NCBI GenBank assembly: GCA_029465975.1
Contig: CM055742.1
Coordinates: 9,548,043-9,612,042 of the forward strand
Direction of reading: 5' to 3'
Source of the DNA: Dallia pectoralis
Taxonomy: Eukaryota > Chordata > Actinopteri > Esociformes > Umbridae
DNA: 64,000 nucleotides
Positions 48,859-61,569 of the stretch are shown here, piece after piece; within the stretch, counting starts at the first letter, position 1; every line of letters begins with the position of its first letter. Both the position numbers and the translations under genes were made by a program. The notes under the pieces are model-generated. The model ran no database searches and was not told the origin of the DNA. It worked only from the letters and a program-made list of their open reading frames with translations.

Positions 48859-48942
48859 GCCCCCTATCAGCCCCCTATCAGCCCCCTATCAATCAGCCCC
48901 CTATCAGCCCCCTATCAGCCCCCTATCAGCCCCCTATCAGCC
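48859..48942. repeat. 11-bp tandem repeat (agccccctatc)
   Basis: About seven copies of agccccctatc, with one irregular unit containing aatc near 48890. Confidence 0.92.
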
Positions 48943-50744
48943 CAGCGCTCTTGAACCGTTCGTCACAAGACCCAGCAGTTCACTCAATGATTGTGCGTCA
49001 TTCAGAACGCACCTGGAATATCTTCCGAAACCTGGCCAAAGTAATTAATCTAACGGCAGCGTCATTAAACCATGTGAGAATGCGGGCCAAAAAACAGCCA
49101 GAGCCATTCCCGCGAGGTGCGCGTCGTCACAAAGTCGAAGGGTTCTAGTCGCCTCATTTCAATAATTCAGTTTGAGGCAAATAGCTTGGACCGCCCCGGG
49201 GCGACTGGGCGAGGGAAAACAAACACGCGTAGCGACGCTAATCGTCGCCGACGGCGTCTTCGCCGAAGCACCGAGCAGATGGTTTCCAAAGGCGTTAGAT
49301 CGGCCATTTCGTTGTGCTTTTCCCGAGCCTTAAGCTCGGAATTGCTCACACGCCTCCCGGATGTGAGATGGATGGACAAACCCCGGGTTCAGTTTCCCAG
49401 CAACTGAATTAGAATTAAGTGTCGTGTTTGTTTGGGTCAGCAAAGCTTAACGGTGCCTGCGCTCATTAAACTCCCTCAGCTGTACATTTCATTTAAAAGA
49501 TTAGACAACATTCAGCCATAAAGGCCAAATGAACAGTATTGAAACTGCTTTGTTTTACTGTTACTGAGGTCTGGCCGGGCTTGCGAGTCCACAAAATGAT
49601 CCGGGAGCAGCTGGTGTCTGAATAGTTGAAGCTCGTTGGTGCTTCTCTTTCATTTCAGCCAGTAGTTTTGAAAGTGGGGCCCTGTTTGTTAGTGCGTCAT
49701 CAATTTGCTGCAAAGTTTTACAACCTGCAAAATGTGTAATATCCAGTGCGCTATATGTATAATATGCTACGTATCCGATTTATTGTTGTGTTTAAGATCA
49801 CGGATAGCTTGGTCTGGCTTCAGGACAAAAGCATAACCATTGAACATAAGGCATCTGGCTGGTGATATGTCAAGAAAACCGATATACTTTTATCGAATCT
49901 ATTGTTTTGGATTCTCTTGAATGAAAGACTGCTCAACACATCTGCATCCCTGAGAAAAACAAGTCCTGTGCCGGTTTGGTCTTTTGACCATTTCGCTGTG
50001 CTTGTCTGAGGAGAAACTGATTTGCATTTCGCATTTATTGTATTCGTTTACCCCGAAAAATAATCACTAAAAGGAAATGAAAAGAACTTCAATAAGCAAG
50101 GGACTGTATAACAGCCTGCTCCCTTTGCATAGTTCCTGGAAGCACGGCGTGTCTTCAAATAAGATGACTTGACAGCTAGCTAATTTCAGAGGGAATTGCT
50201 TCAATTTTGGCTGCCAATTGATTTACTGGGGGAAAAAAACACTTGTGAGCGATGAAATGAAGGGAGAGCGAACGAGGCAAGGGGATGGAAGACAGAGGAG
50301 AGACGAGTTAGCTTTTTTCTTCCTCTCCTTTGATTATGCAAGGCATTCAAATAAGGGAAGACTTCAATGAAGCGTCAGCACTCCTGTTCTGCTATATTGA
50401 CGAGCCACTTGGCTGGCACGACCAACGACCCAGAGCTATTCGGCTTCAGTCCTTGAGAGCTGAATCATCTCCGCTTTCTAATTAGAGATGGAATCAGGTC
50501 CAGGACATATCACTGAGTGCAATTATCTGGCAGCAGAAACAAAAAGCCAAAGTGTTTTGGCCCATTATGACCCGAGATGAATTGATACTTTATTCAGGTA
50601 AAAGCTTTGAAGGTTTTTTTATTGAACTTTTCATATTTCTTCACACAATCGCAGCCGTGGGATTATTTCTTCCGTCTTTGCTGTCGAAGTCAGCGCTTTT
50701 CCTGTGCTTTGTTTTCTTGAAATTCCTTGTTTCCTTCGTTACAG

Positions 50745-51074
50745 ATCACCGTCACCGACCACGGCAATCCCGGAAAGTCCACCACGGTTCGCGTCATCGT
50801 CAAAGTCCTGGACGAGAACGACAACCGGCCGCAGTTCCTGGAGAAGATCTACAAGATCAAGCTTCCGGAGCGGGAAAAACCGGAGAAAGAGCGAACCCTG
50901 AAGCGGGACCCGGTGTACCGCGTGATTGCCCTGGACCGCGACGAGGGCGTCAACGCCGAGATCTCGTACTCCATCGAGGATGGAGACGAGCAGGGGAAGT
51001 TCTTCATCGAGCCTAAGACGGGCCTGGTGTCGTCCAAGAAGTTTTCCTCGGCTGGCGAGTACGACATTCTCACT
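50745..51074 (+). CDS. fat1: fat1 exon 5: end of cadherin repeat 11, most of 12
   Basis: The exon is 330 bp, phase 0 to 0, with acceptor gttacag and donor CTCACT|GTGAGT. It encodes residues 1214-1323. It starts ITVTDHGNPGKSTTVRV, gives the linker DENDNRPQF of repeat 11, then the basic YKIKLPEREKPEKERTLKRD stretch that is characteristic of FAT1, then DRDEG, EISYSIEDGDEQGKFFIEP and FSSAGEYDILT. GC content is high relative to the intron, and overlapping frames on both strands are shadows. The symmetric phase allows in-frame skipping in principle. Confidence 0.97.
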
Positions 51075-51617
51075 GTGAGTGGCGCACCTGCTCAAGGTTC
51101 CTCAGGCAGTTTATTCAGATGGGATTTCATTGATCCCATTGTGGATTTATGCGAGTTTGTATAGAGACTCTTTCTTGTTTGTTCGGGTGTAAAAAACGCA
51201 TTCAAACCGTTCGTATGAATTTTACCTGATGACTGAACGGGCTGAGTTGACATTTTACATTGGTAGATGTCTTTGTTAGGCTGCCCTGGTTTTGGTCACC
51301 TGAAACCTGTTTATGGGCTGGGATACCATGACAACAGGTGTTCTACTGGGCTCTGGATTTACTTTTTCTCCAAGTGGCCTGACTTGACCGTGTTTTGAAC
51401 CTGTGGCCTCCTTTTTCACTCTCTCTCTCTTTCCCTCTCTCTTAACAATCCATATGTCCATCTCCCGCTCTCTCTCTTTTTCTCACTCTTTCTCTAGAAT
51501 CCTCCTCCCCACGTTCCCACTCACAGCCTTTTTTCATTTGAGGATTTTAATTAAGGCCTCCTAAGGTAGATCGTTCGGGGTTCTAATGCGTCTTGTTGTG
51601 TATCACCCCTCTATCAG

Positions 51618-51834
51618 ATCAAAGCAGTGGACAACGGTCGCCCTCAGAAGTCGTCCACATGCCGCCTGCACGTCGAGTGGATCCCCAAGCCACAGGTGGC
51701 GGCAGACGCGCCCCCCCTGGCCTTCGAGGAGCCCCCCTTCGTGTTCTCGGTGATGGAGAGCGACCCCGTGGCTCACATGGTGGGAGTGATCACCACGGAG
51801 ACGTCTGACACGCCCGTCTGGTTCGAGATCACAG
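51618..51834 (+). CDS. fat1: fat1 exon 6: linker of cadherin repeat 12, start of 13
   Basis: The exon is 217 bp, phase 0 to 1, with acceptor ctatcag and donor ATCACAG|GTAAAG. It encodes residues 1324-1395. It begins IKAVDNGRPQKSSTCRLHVE, which ends cadherin repeat 12. The usual DxNDN calcium linker is replaced by WIPKPQ, as in FAT1 of other vertebrates as far as I recall. Repeat 13 then starts (FEEPPFVFSVMESDPVAHMV). The intron before it is only 543 bp. Exons 6 and 7 together total 357 bp and keep the frame as a pair. Confidence 0.97.
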
Positions 51835-53017
51835 GTAAAGCGCACGCAGAGTTTCGTCTGCCGGTATTGGCTTTTGTTGAACACATTTTATTGCCAAGGG
51901 AAGATTTGTCTAGCTTTTTCAAACTTTTCAAACTCAACTTTTTAAAGCTAATGTGTAGCTTGAAAGCTAATAACCTGCCAACCTATATCTACCCTTTTTC
52001 CAGCTAACTTTAATAATCCATTATTCCAGTGACATCTATGCACGGTGTGACTTAACCTTTACGCATCTCTACTTTTTAAACTGTCCTATTTCCTGAAAAT
52101 CCTTACCCCCCTCCAATTCCTTTTCCTCACTAACATCTGACTGACACTTCTCTCTTTTTTGTCTGTTTTCTCTGCTGCTCTCTGTCCTTGGGGAATGTCT
52201 CTCTGCTTTATTGGATGTGGTCTGTCAAGGAGGAGACGTAGATGAGGTTTTTTACATCGCTCAGATGGCTTGTGACCTGAACTGTACAGCAGCAGGTAGA
52301 TCTGCTGCCACGGGGTCTTTCCACTGTCATTGCCTGTGTTTAGTGATCTCCTGTGATGTCACGCAGACCTGGGTTCAAAGACTATCTGACCTGATTCAAT
52401 GCACTTTAGCTGTGCTTCCCCGAGTTTGCCAGTTTTAATATATGAGGAACCTCGAAAGTGCAAACCCTAACAATCCGGAACCGGAGACAAGCCCCAAGCT
52501 GTGTGAGACGTCGTGTGGTATTTGAACCCAGGTGTGTGTGACGTGCCTGTGGTTGAGCTCGTGCCGTGTTCCCGTCCTGTATCGCCGAACGCATCTAATC
52601 ACAAACTTACTGTTCTGCACGCACGCATGCGTGCCGTTCAGTCACACAGGCAACGCGACCCGCACACCTGTAGAACCGTATGTGCTTAACGCATACGCCG
52701 AGTACGCCTGTCAATGTGGCCAATGTGCATCCGCAATAATCCCACGAGAAAGCGTGAACAGACAGACAGTAGGACAGGCATGCGTTAACAGCAGGGACCA
52801 CATGTCCTGTTTATTGTGCGTTTTGTATAAGGACGGCGTTATAATAGGATTCACAGAGGAGTCGTTTGTATAGCAGACAGGTGTGCGGCATTCAGCCAGC
52901 ACTATATGTCACCGTTAACTCACGGGGTCGCGCCACTGCATTATCAGGGGCGATGACGGCTCCGCTCACTTCCTGTCCATTCTCATCGTGCCCCACCCCT
53001 CCGACTTCCTTCGCCAG
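51835..53017 (+). other. fat1 intron 6 (1.2 kb)
   Basis: The intron contains a small inverted-repeat element at 52367-52533 and otherwise nothing recognised. Open frames around 52532-52902 on both strands lack similarity to known proteins. Confidence 0.85.
52367..52533. mobile_element. Foldback MITE with acctgggttcaaa ends (167 bp)
   Basis: acctgggttcaaa at 52367-52379 is the exact reverse complement of tttgaacccaggt at 52521-52533. The interior is non-coding. No target duplication was identified. Family not assigned. Confidence 0.6.
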
Positions 53018-53157
53018 GTGGGAACTATGACAGCCGCTTCGACGTGGGCAAGGCCAGCGGGACCCTGATCGTGGCGAGGCCCCTCGACGCCGAGCAGAAA
53101 TCCAATTACAACCTGACAGTGGACGCCACGGACGGCACGCGATCCGTCAGCGCCCAG
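53018..53157 (+). CDS. fat1: fat1 exon 7: middle of cadherin repeat 13
   Basis: The exon is 140 bp, phase 1 to 0, with acceptor ttcgccag and donor GCCCAG|GTAATT. It encodes residues 1396-1442, reading GGNYDSRFDVGKASGTLIVA, then PLDAEQKSNYNLTVDATDGT and RSVSAQ. This is the central part of cadherin repeat 13, with its PLDxE and DATDG motifs. It joins exon 6 (FEITG) and exon 8 (VLIRVID) without a gap relative to human FAT1. Confidence 0.96.
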
Positions 53158-53218
53158 GTAATTGGAAGCCTAATGAAATGTTTGTCCACGGAGGCGGACT
53201 TTGTCACGGATCTTTCTC

Positions 53219-53219
<1 letters not shown>

Positions 53220-53260
<41 letters not shown>
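53220..53260. repeat. (CA)n microsatellite
   Basis: CA dinucleotides over about 40 bp, 60 bp inside intron 7. Confidence 0.95.
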
Positions 53261-53262
<2 letters not shown>

Positions 53263-54483
53263 GTGAAAGTGTCCGATTCAGCGCAGTGGTAATAATATGA
53301 AGAGAATAGATGCTGGGCTTTTGTGACGGGTCAGGGAACATGTATAGGAACGAAACGGTGTTGAGTTGCCATGAGAAACAGGTCCCCTGGACGTTTTCTC
53401 TCTCTTTGTGTCTGCGGATCCTTGTGAAGCTCGTCTCCAAAGACGACAAGAGGATTCACTTTTCATAGGAAAAAAATAAATTGGTAGATTTCGGTTTGCA
53501 CGGGAGTTCCCAGCTTGTGTTTTGGTGCCGTAACCCTCCCTTAACCAATGCCCAGTGTTGTTTCCCGGTTGATTCCGTTTTTACTTTTGAGGAGGATGGG
53601 AACGTAAAAGTTGGTTAGGCGAAGAGATTTCAGTGGCTGTCCATAGGTTTTATGTCGCAGTCGGCCCCCGTACCAAATCATCCGAGACTTCCCCTGACTG
53701 ATGGACCGGCCCGCTGCATCGCCACAGGCTTTAGTTCCAAGCCGGGCTGCCTGTTTAGGTTAGCCTGTTGCCGGGGCTTACCGCATCGACAATGGGCATC
53801 CTCCAGACTTCCCCCCGAACGTCATAATGCACGTTTGGCGGACGTACCGTCTCCTCTCCAACCACGTCTACCGGCGCACGTCCCAAACGGCAACCACATC
53901 GGCTGCGCATCGAACAGCTTTCGGCTCTCGTCCGTACGGACTTAGGGAGCATTGGGAACGCTGTTGGCAGCCCACGTCCGGGATTCTTCCATTGTCTCAT
54001 TCCTGAAGCTTTGGAGCGGGAAGGAATGGTGGCTGTCTAGCCGGGCTGTTTTTTTGTGTGCATTCCACAGCCCAGTGTCTGCACCTGCACCCCGCCTTCC
54101 CGCCCATTTTCCCCTCCTTGTGGTTTTCTTTCCCTCCCTTTATCTCCGTCCATCAACCGCACTGTCGTTCTCACGCTTTTTTCCTCTCTCGCTTTCCCCC
54201 CTCGGGGAAATGAAAAGACAGCGGTCTGAAGAAAAACTGCCGGTCCACGCCGCATTCTTTAATCCGGTCGCGTCGGGAGATTAACGCTCCCTTGAGGTTC
54301 CAAGTGTGCTGAGCGGCGATGGTTCTCGGAAAATCCCCTGCGAGTCACCTCTGATGTCAATCTCAAGGATGATTCATAACGCTACATCTGCCTGACCTCC
54401 ATCATATTCTTGGGCCGGTGGGGCACTGGCGGGTTTCCAGGGGAGTTACGCCACTTCTTAAAAGCTAGCGGAGATCCGTCGCG

Positions 54484-54576
54484 GGGGAGTTGAGGGGGAG
54501 ATCGGTTGCGGGGAGATCCGTTGTGGGTGGAGATCGGTTGCGGGGGGAGATCGGTTGCGGGGGAGATCGGTTGTCG
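54484..54576. repeat. G-rich minisatellite (ggggagatcggttgcg)
   Basis: About five imperfect copies of a 15-17-bp unit with G runs of three to six. The sense strand could form G-quadruplexes. Confidence 0.85.
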
Positions 54577-54924
54577 CAGCCTGTGAACGAAGCCTTCCGT
54601 CATGTGACCTGCGTTCTGCCCCGACTCACAGACGAAAGTGCCGGAGCGGAGGCATCAGATGGTCTTTAAGATAAGACATTCAGCAGTTCAGTCACTACCC
54701 CCAGTCTAATCCCAATCCAGGGTGTACAGTCCAGCAGTCCGGTCCAGAAGTCCAGTCCAATGGTCCCATCCAGAGGACTGGTCCAGAAGTCTGGTCCAGA
54801 AATCCGATCCAGCACATTTCTGATGACAAATGAGTCTCTGGCAAACTAGGAAACAGCGGGCATCACTGATTCCCTGGTCAGTCATCTACTACCTTGGATT
54901 TGGATAGTGTGTGTGTGTGTGTGT

Positions 54925-54985
54925 GTCCCTATTCCCCGGATTGTGCCTGAGGCTTTGGTTAAAAGCATTGCAATAGGATGCCATT
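54925..54985. mobile_element. Fragment of the foldback MITE family
   Basis: gtccctattcccc on the left and aataggatgccattcggaac on the right resemble the two arms of the short fish repeat seen at 5090-5196, with gttaaaagcattgcaatagg between. It is degraded. Confidence 0.45.
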
Positions 54986-57067
54986 CGGAACACCATTTGT
55001 TGAGGGGAACGCCGACACAAAGGGTTGGAAACGGCATTACACAATGAGTCACGTTGCCAACGGGCTTCAAAGGCTCGTCGCTTGTTACCGCCAGGGATGT
55101 GTGGGGGGAGGGGCCTTTTGTGGAGCCCCTTAGAGACAACAGAGACAACCAGAACACTGGTGGACACACATATGGGGAATATTGCTTCTGTTGGATGTCA
55201 TCTGTGTGTGTGTGTGTGTGTGTTCCAATTCATTGGAAGTTAGGTTGTGTAATTAGTAGAAGCACACGGCACATTTTAAAGACTTTTAAAGAGCCGACGG
55301 CTCATTTAGAATTCAACAAAGGATTCGAAATATGTTCAAGGACTCCGTGCGAGGACACTGAGAGGTACAAATAACTATTGGCCATTAATGCGCCGAGCCA
55401 AACCTCCCCATACCCCCCCGGTGACACGGCGGCGTTTCGCTATCCGCTTGCCCATGAGTCACGAAGGCCTGACGAACAAGGCCCGGACCCGCAAATGTCG
55501 CTACCGTAGGTTTTCGATTCATAACCAAGGTGGAGGTTGAACGGGGAGCACCGACCCCTGACCTCAGAACAGCAGAAAGCGCATCGTCGACATAAAACCC
55601 ACTTCACTTTTACACACTCCTGGAAAAAGGACACTTTCCATGTCAGTTTGATGGAAAATCTAAATGTCAGAACGACAATGACCAAAAGCAAATCTTCCCT
55701 AGTTGCAATGTGGTTATGTAAGGTAATTACTAGTTTCTCTTTGGTTTGATCTGTACAGGGACTTAAACGTATTTCAATATCCCATGTAGCCCCTTCTGGA
55801 TTTGTCAGAATTGTTCTATTTTTTTAGTAATCAGCTATTAATGTTTGGAGATAAGTCAAGGGTAGATTACGGTGTGAACAACGTATAAAACCGACTTTTG
55901 TGAAGTAAGCCAGGTGGGAAAAAAGCACAACCAGAGAAAGTCAAAAATAGATTCAAGTGTTTTTTGTTTCATGACATGCTCTCTTTACCCGGCGACCAGG
56001 AGTGTGCTGTGGTTTAATGGACAGAGAATGCTCCCGTGGATCTAACAGATCTAGTCCCACGCACGCTCACACACATAAGCCGCCAAGCACCTTGTGAAAA
56101 AACACAAAGATTCACTTATCTTCCCCTTCAAATTGATGTCATGTGTCAGGTGTTGCTACCAGACGAGCCGGCCTATTTCTTTACATTCTTTTCTCTCCTT
56201 GGAATGCGTTTGTTTTCTTGTTTTCTGCCTAATTCTCTCTCGTTCCCCCTCCTCTCTCTCTCTTTCTCTCTCTCTCTGCCTCAGCACTTCCTCTCCTCTC
56301 TCGGCCGAGTCTCTTACGTTTTATACTTTTTCCTCCCTCTCGGATCTACCTCGCCGATAATCTTTATTCTTCTTAGGGTGAATAAAGTGTCGACAAGGAA
56401 CACCGTTCGAATTCCCATTTCGGGAAAGCGGGGTCGGACCGCGCCGACGACCCGGGCCCGGAATACCTGCCACGTGGCAGGGGACCACCAACTCGCTTCA
56501 TCCTGAACACGGCGCCCAAGCTGAGGGCCGTGGTTGTGGCGATCTGTTTCTTCTCCAAGTCCCTTACACATGTAGCGTGTGGGACGCCACGCTATCTGGT
56601 CGATATCTGAGGAGTGCGGCGCGGGGGAGGTGTGAACTCTGGTGCTCGCTTTTTCTTCTTCCCTCCGGCACAGTTTTCCCTCTATGTCCCTGGCAGAAGT
56701 CGGCAAGCTCCCCGTGGCGGGTACAGTTTGTCGTGCGGTTGCAGTCCTGTGATCGACTGTTCTCTAATGTCCGTCTCTCCTACTCTTTCTGTTATGGACG
56801 CAGCGATATAATGGCCAGCCGTTTGGATCGTCGAATCACATGCGAAAATGTGTTCATCGGTTTGGCCGCTTGCTTTATTGAGGCCGATCTTGTGTCTTTT
56901 CAGGCTATTGTTTTACTGTCACTGTTGCAGTTGAGCATTTTTATGTATTACAGAAAGATTATGTGTAGGTCTCCAAAATCCCCAAATCTCCGCTTTTCCA
57001 GTGATTTTAGTTGTTATGATATATATCCGGACACATTTTGTATCATTGAACTTGAGCATTTGAATAA

Positions 57068-58380
57068 CGCAGGTACAGAAATGACACAGCTTCAGCATCC
57101 GTCTCTTCCCTCTGGGTATTTGCCTCTACCTAGCTACATATACACACCAGCCTGTCTCGTAGTGTCGATCTGCTTCTGTGTTTCATTTCTGTACCTGTAA
57201 CGCAGGTACAGAAATGACACAGCTTCAGCATCCGTCTCTTCCCTCTGGGTATTTGCCTCTACCTAGCTACATATACACACCAGCCTGTCTCGTAGTGTCG
57301 ATCTGCTTCTGTGTTTCATTTCTGTACCTGTAACGCAGGTACAGAAATGACACAGCTTCAGCATCCGTCTCTTCCCTCTGGGTATTTGCCTCTACCTAGC
57401 TACATATACACACCAGCCTGTCTCGTAGTGTCGATCTGCTTCTGTGTTTCATTTCTGTACCTGTAACGCAGGTACAGAAATGACACAGCTTCAGCATCCG
57501 TCTCTTCCCTCTGGGTATTTGCCTCTACCTAGCTACATATACACACCAGCCTGTCTCGTAGTGTCGATCTGCTTCTGTGTTTCATTTCTGTACCTGTAAC
57601 GCAGGTACAGAAATGACACAGCTTCAGCATCCGTCTCTTCCCTCTGGGTATTTGCCTCTACCTAGCTACATATACACACCAGCCTGTCTCGTAGTGTCGA
57701 TCTGCTTCTGTGTTTCATTTCTGTACCTGTAACGCAGGTACAGAAATGACACAGCTTCAGCATCCGTCTCTTCCCTCTGGGTATTTGCCTCTACCTAGCT
57801 ACATATACACACCAGCCTGTCTCGTAGTGTCGATCTGCTTCTGTGTTTCATTTCTGTACCTGTAACGCAGGTACAGAAATGACACAGCTTCAGCATCCGT
57901 CTCTTCCCTCTGGGTATTTGCCTCTACCTAGCTACATATACACACCAGCCTGTCTCGTAGTGTCGATCTGCTTCTGTGTTTCATTTCTGTACCTGTAACG
58001 CAGGTACAGAAATGACACAGCTTCAGCATCCGTCTCTTCCCTCTGGGTATTTGCCTCTACCTAGCTACATATACACACCAGCCTGTCTCGTAGTGTCGAT
58101 CTGCTTCTGTGTTTCATTTCTGTACCTGTAACGCAGGTACAGAAATGACACAGCTTCAGCATCCGTCTCTTCCCTCTGGGTATTTGCCTCTACCTAGCTA
58201 CATATACACACCAGCCTGTCTCGTAGTGTCGATCTGCTTCTGTGTTTCATTTCTGTACCTGTAACGCAGGTACAGAAATGACACAGCTTCAGCATCCGTC
58301 TCTTCCCTCTGGGTATTTGCCTCTACCTAGCTACATATACACACCAGCCTGTCTCGTAGTGTCGATCTGCTTCTGTGTTT
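57068..58380. repeat. 133-bp tandem satellite, about 9.9 apparently identical units
   Basis: A 133-bp unit repeats head to tail (starts at aggtacag 57071, 57204, 57337 and so on). By eye I see no difference between units. Each unit begins with CAGGTACAGAAATG and ends with its exact reverse complement CATTTCTGTACCTG. At every unit junction these two face each other across the 5-base loop taacg, giving a 14-bp hairpin. The last unit breaks off at about 58380. As 133 is not a multiple of 3, no repeat protein is encoded. Each junction also contains a cag|gtacag splice-like word. Confidence 0.97.
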
Positions 58381-61300
58381 CTGGTCGCCTGCCCACGACT
58401 CCAAAGTGGCGCCTCTCTCTCTGCGTGGGATCAGCCGAGGCGCAATGGGGGGCAGAGCAGCATTCCAGCCCGGGCACCTCGTAGGCAGGAAGCGGTGCCT
58501 GCCATGCTGGCACACTGCATTAACCCCCCTCACCACCCACTCCTTCAATTTCTTCCCATTCCCGACCCCGTGCCAGCCCTCATGCCAGCCTTGGAATGTT
58601 CTGACACGATCTTTTTCAGCTCCCATGAATCCATTTATTTTCTAAATGTTGCCTTTTCGAAGTCCTTGTTCTTTCATCCCCCCCCCATTGGCTCTTACTC
58701 ATTCTGAACCCCCCCGACTTACTTCTCAGGCGTTCTCTCCACTGTAAACAGTCTCTCTCCTTCACCATATCTCTCCCCATCTCCTGCAATCTCTTCACTT
58801 GTCATGTGTCTCCGTTCGCCATCTGAGACCCGATCACGTTGCTTTGAGGCTCGTCCCTCAGGAGGGTTTCCGAAAAGAGCTTAAGGGAGCGAGGGGTGGA
58901 GGGATGTCATCTCCTCCGCTGTCTTTTCACTAGCAGTCACGCTGTATCAGTCAGATTCGGGGTAATGCCTCCATGAAGCTGTTTACATAAACCTTAAGTG
59001 CCCTTTTTTGCCCTAAATAGATCAAGTTGACGTTCGTGTCTTTTTTACAACCCCCCACCCCGGCTTTCTTCCCGACACGGTGGACGGACACTCGTGCGCT
59101 TTCATTGCTTTTTTCCCGCCGCTAACCGCATTACGGGGGCCCGGATGCTTGTGAATGGCTCCCGTTTCAAAGGCTGCCCTATCTGCGACCGTCCAGACTG
59201 AGAGTCGTTGTGTAGGGGCTCAACACGCAGGATTGTGAAGTGTGTGGTTGTTTGTGTGTGTGTGTGTGTAAATAGAATCGCAAGCGACCCAGGGACCTTA
59301 GGCAGCAGAAGTCGATCGTGACATGAAACGAGGACAGGTGAAAGGAGACCGGTGGAGTGCCGCAGGGGTCTGATCTGTCCCGCACCTTTACAGAAGTACA
59401 GATTGAACGTGTGTAGAACGGTTCCGACCACTGGCGTACGAGCCACAACAAGCCCCCGAGGCACAATACACTTTGTGACAGGTTGCAGACCCTTTCTGTA
59501 TCAACTGTTGAGCGGACGATTAAGCGCTACTGCAGTAAGTGCTACAATCTGTACACATTCTCATCCTGTCCCCGTCGTGGCATTGCCAAGTGCCAAGCCG
59601 TACAGTTCCCCGCAGCACACACGACTCCATACACAATCTGTCGGACAGAGACAAGACTGTTGACCGTTTGCACGCCGCTAACAACCGAGCTCAGAAGCCG
59701 TCGCTGTGTCAAACTAGCGCGTTGCGCCTGAGTCTCCGTTCCTGCTTGCTTGACGCGGGCATCGACGAGCTCAGCCAGCACTGCCAACCTCACAGCGCAG
59801 GACAGATTGTGAACTCTAACGCGCCCGTCAGATCGGGCTATATTTGTCTCTCGCACTAGGCTGGTACTGCTCTCGACGCTGTCGCGGCTGTCACGAGCCA
59901 CCGGCGGTCATTTTTAATGGTGTAGTTGAGAGTCGAGGTTTTGGCGAGTGAGAGAGCCGCCTATTTCTAGCGTCTCGAGTCTCAGTCAAGCTATAGGCAA
60001 GAACAGCGCCTGGTTTGTTTCCATATGGTCCCACACAACGCCGTGCCAGAGCAACCACAGGGCCTGAGGCCACAACCGAGGCCGGCAGAGTGCTGCTTGG
60101 CTCAGTTCGGTCCTGCTACTTACCGATTACCTTGTGAGCAATGGTGTTCTATCGATGTTCTTTCGCTGCAGGTTTTTCCCCGAGTTCGGTCGATTTATAA
60201 AACATCCGTAATGAAGGAAGCCTATTAGCATGACTTGACACGTTAGCATTATACCACCACATGCCACTCCTGTAATCAATGTGGAAGTGTTCAGTGTAAA
60301 ACGTCTGTGCAGTCAAATACTGTCCGGCAATGAAAACTAAGAAAGATATTGCAATTTGATGTTTTAGCCATTTCCCCGGCACTACTAGGAAATACACTAT
60401 GAATCACGTCTGTCTGGTTGCAGCAGGCAGGCCCATTTGGCTCGCCTAACCAGGCCAGCCCAGTTTCGTTTGACCCAACAGCGCCAGGTACTGTCACACC
60501 AAATCATCTTAAGACGAACACACTAATTGTTAATCGCTCCGTGTAAGAGAGGCGGCCAAACGACTGAAATGTCAAATGCAGTACGTGCTCTGGGTTTGTT
60601 CTCACCATCTGGGACGTCGCCCCCTGGTGGACGGCATCCAGGTGCCGAATCCATTCTCCTTTGTTCCTCCGTGTGTTTGGCCGCAGAAGGGCCCCGCCAG
60701 AATAGCTCTGGCCACATCCACTGCGTCGGCTCGTCTAATCCCCTGTCGGAAGCCCTGTAGCCTAGTGGCTCATGTTGATTAAACAAACACCCACTGGAAT
60801 TCCAGGGACCAGGGAAGTGACGGTTTCTATGAAATGGGCCCAGACTGCCAGTCGTGGTACAGTGGTGAGCACATGTCTGTGTGGAGAGCACATTCAGGTG
60901 CGGTATATATATATATGTGAAGTGTCATGGTGGATATGTGGGATGCTGCTCTGTGGTGGAAATACACCAAAAGTATCATATCAGAAAGTCATATTAAATA
61001 AATGACGATTTTATTGATTTCCCTATATAAGAATATATGTGTGCATATATATTCTGTATCCTCAGTTCATCTTCATACTGTGGAAACTACTGTCATTGTG
61101 TGTGTGTGTGTGTGGTAAATTGTTTGCTTATTTTTTGGATTTGCTTTTTTTGTACATTGTAACGTGCAATGTTGACGTCTCACTTTGATTTATCAAGCGA
61201 TCACCTGTAATTTTATCAGCTTCCTCCTAACACTCCCACAAGTCATCTCCTTCTGGATGCGTTAGGTTTAATCCGCCATTGATTTCTTGTTTTCATTGTC

Positions 61301-61569
61301 GGCGGTGCCAAGTGGCTGTTCGCGGGTGGGGGGCGGAAATGCCGCGCGCGCCATTATATCTATCGATCCAGTCGGCGTCTATTCAACGCCGCTCATTACT
61401 TAGGTAGATTGCCGGGAGAAATAGAGACTGGCAGAAGAATGACGAGAACGGGAAGAGAGATCATGGGAAGGGACTGAAATCCAGCGAGGAGGCGTGCACT
61501 CATCTTGCACTCTGCCGGATATTCACAACACATATTCACAACACTAACATCCCCTCGTTTTCCGACCAG

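Larger units (their letters stand above)
53158..61569 (+). other. fat1 intron 7 (8.4 kb)
   Basis: The intron contains a CA run (53220-53260), a G-rich 15-17-bp repeat (54484-54576), a MITE fragment (54925-54985), a pyrimidine-rich tract (about 56210-56300) and the 133-bp satellite (57068-58380). The open frames in 58400-60900 have no recognisable similarity and are treated as chance. Confidence 0.9.

Noticed and set aside
56577..57200. 207-codon plus-strand open frame
   Set aside because: It runs into the 133-bp satellite, has no protein similarity that I recognise, and lies in intron 7 of fat1 without flanking splice logic.
57068..58380. Possible CRISPR array (regular repeats with palindromic ends)
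   Set aside because: The units are contiguous identical 133-bp blocks without unique spacers, in a vertebrate intron. It is a tandem satellite.
60755..60850. tRNA-derived SINE head (tagcctagtggctca)
   Set aside because: Only a short resemblance to a tRNA A-box region. No B-box at the expected spacing and no 3' tail.
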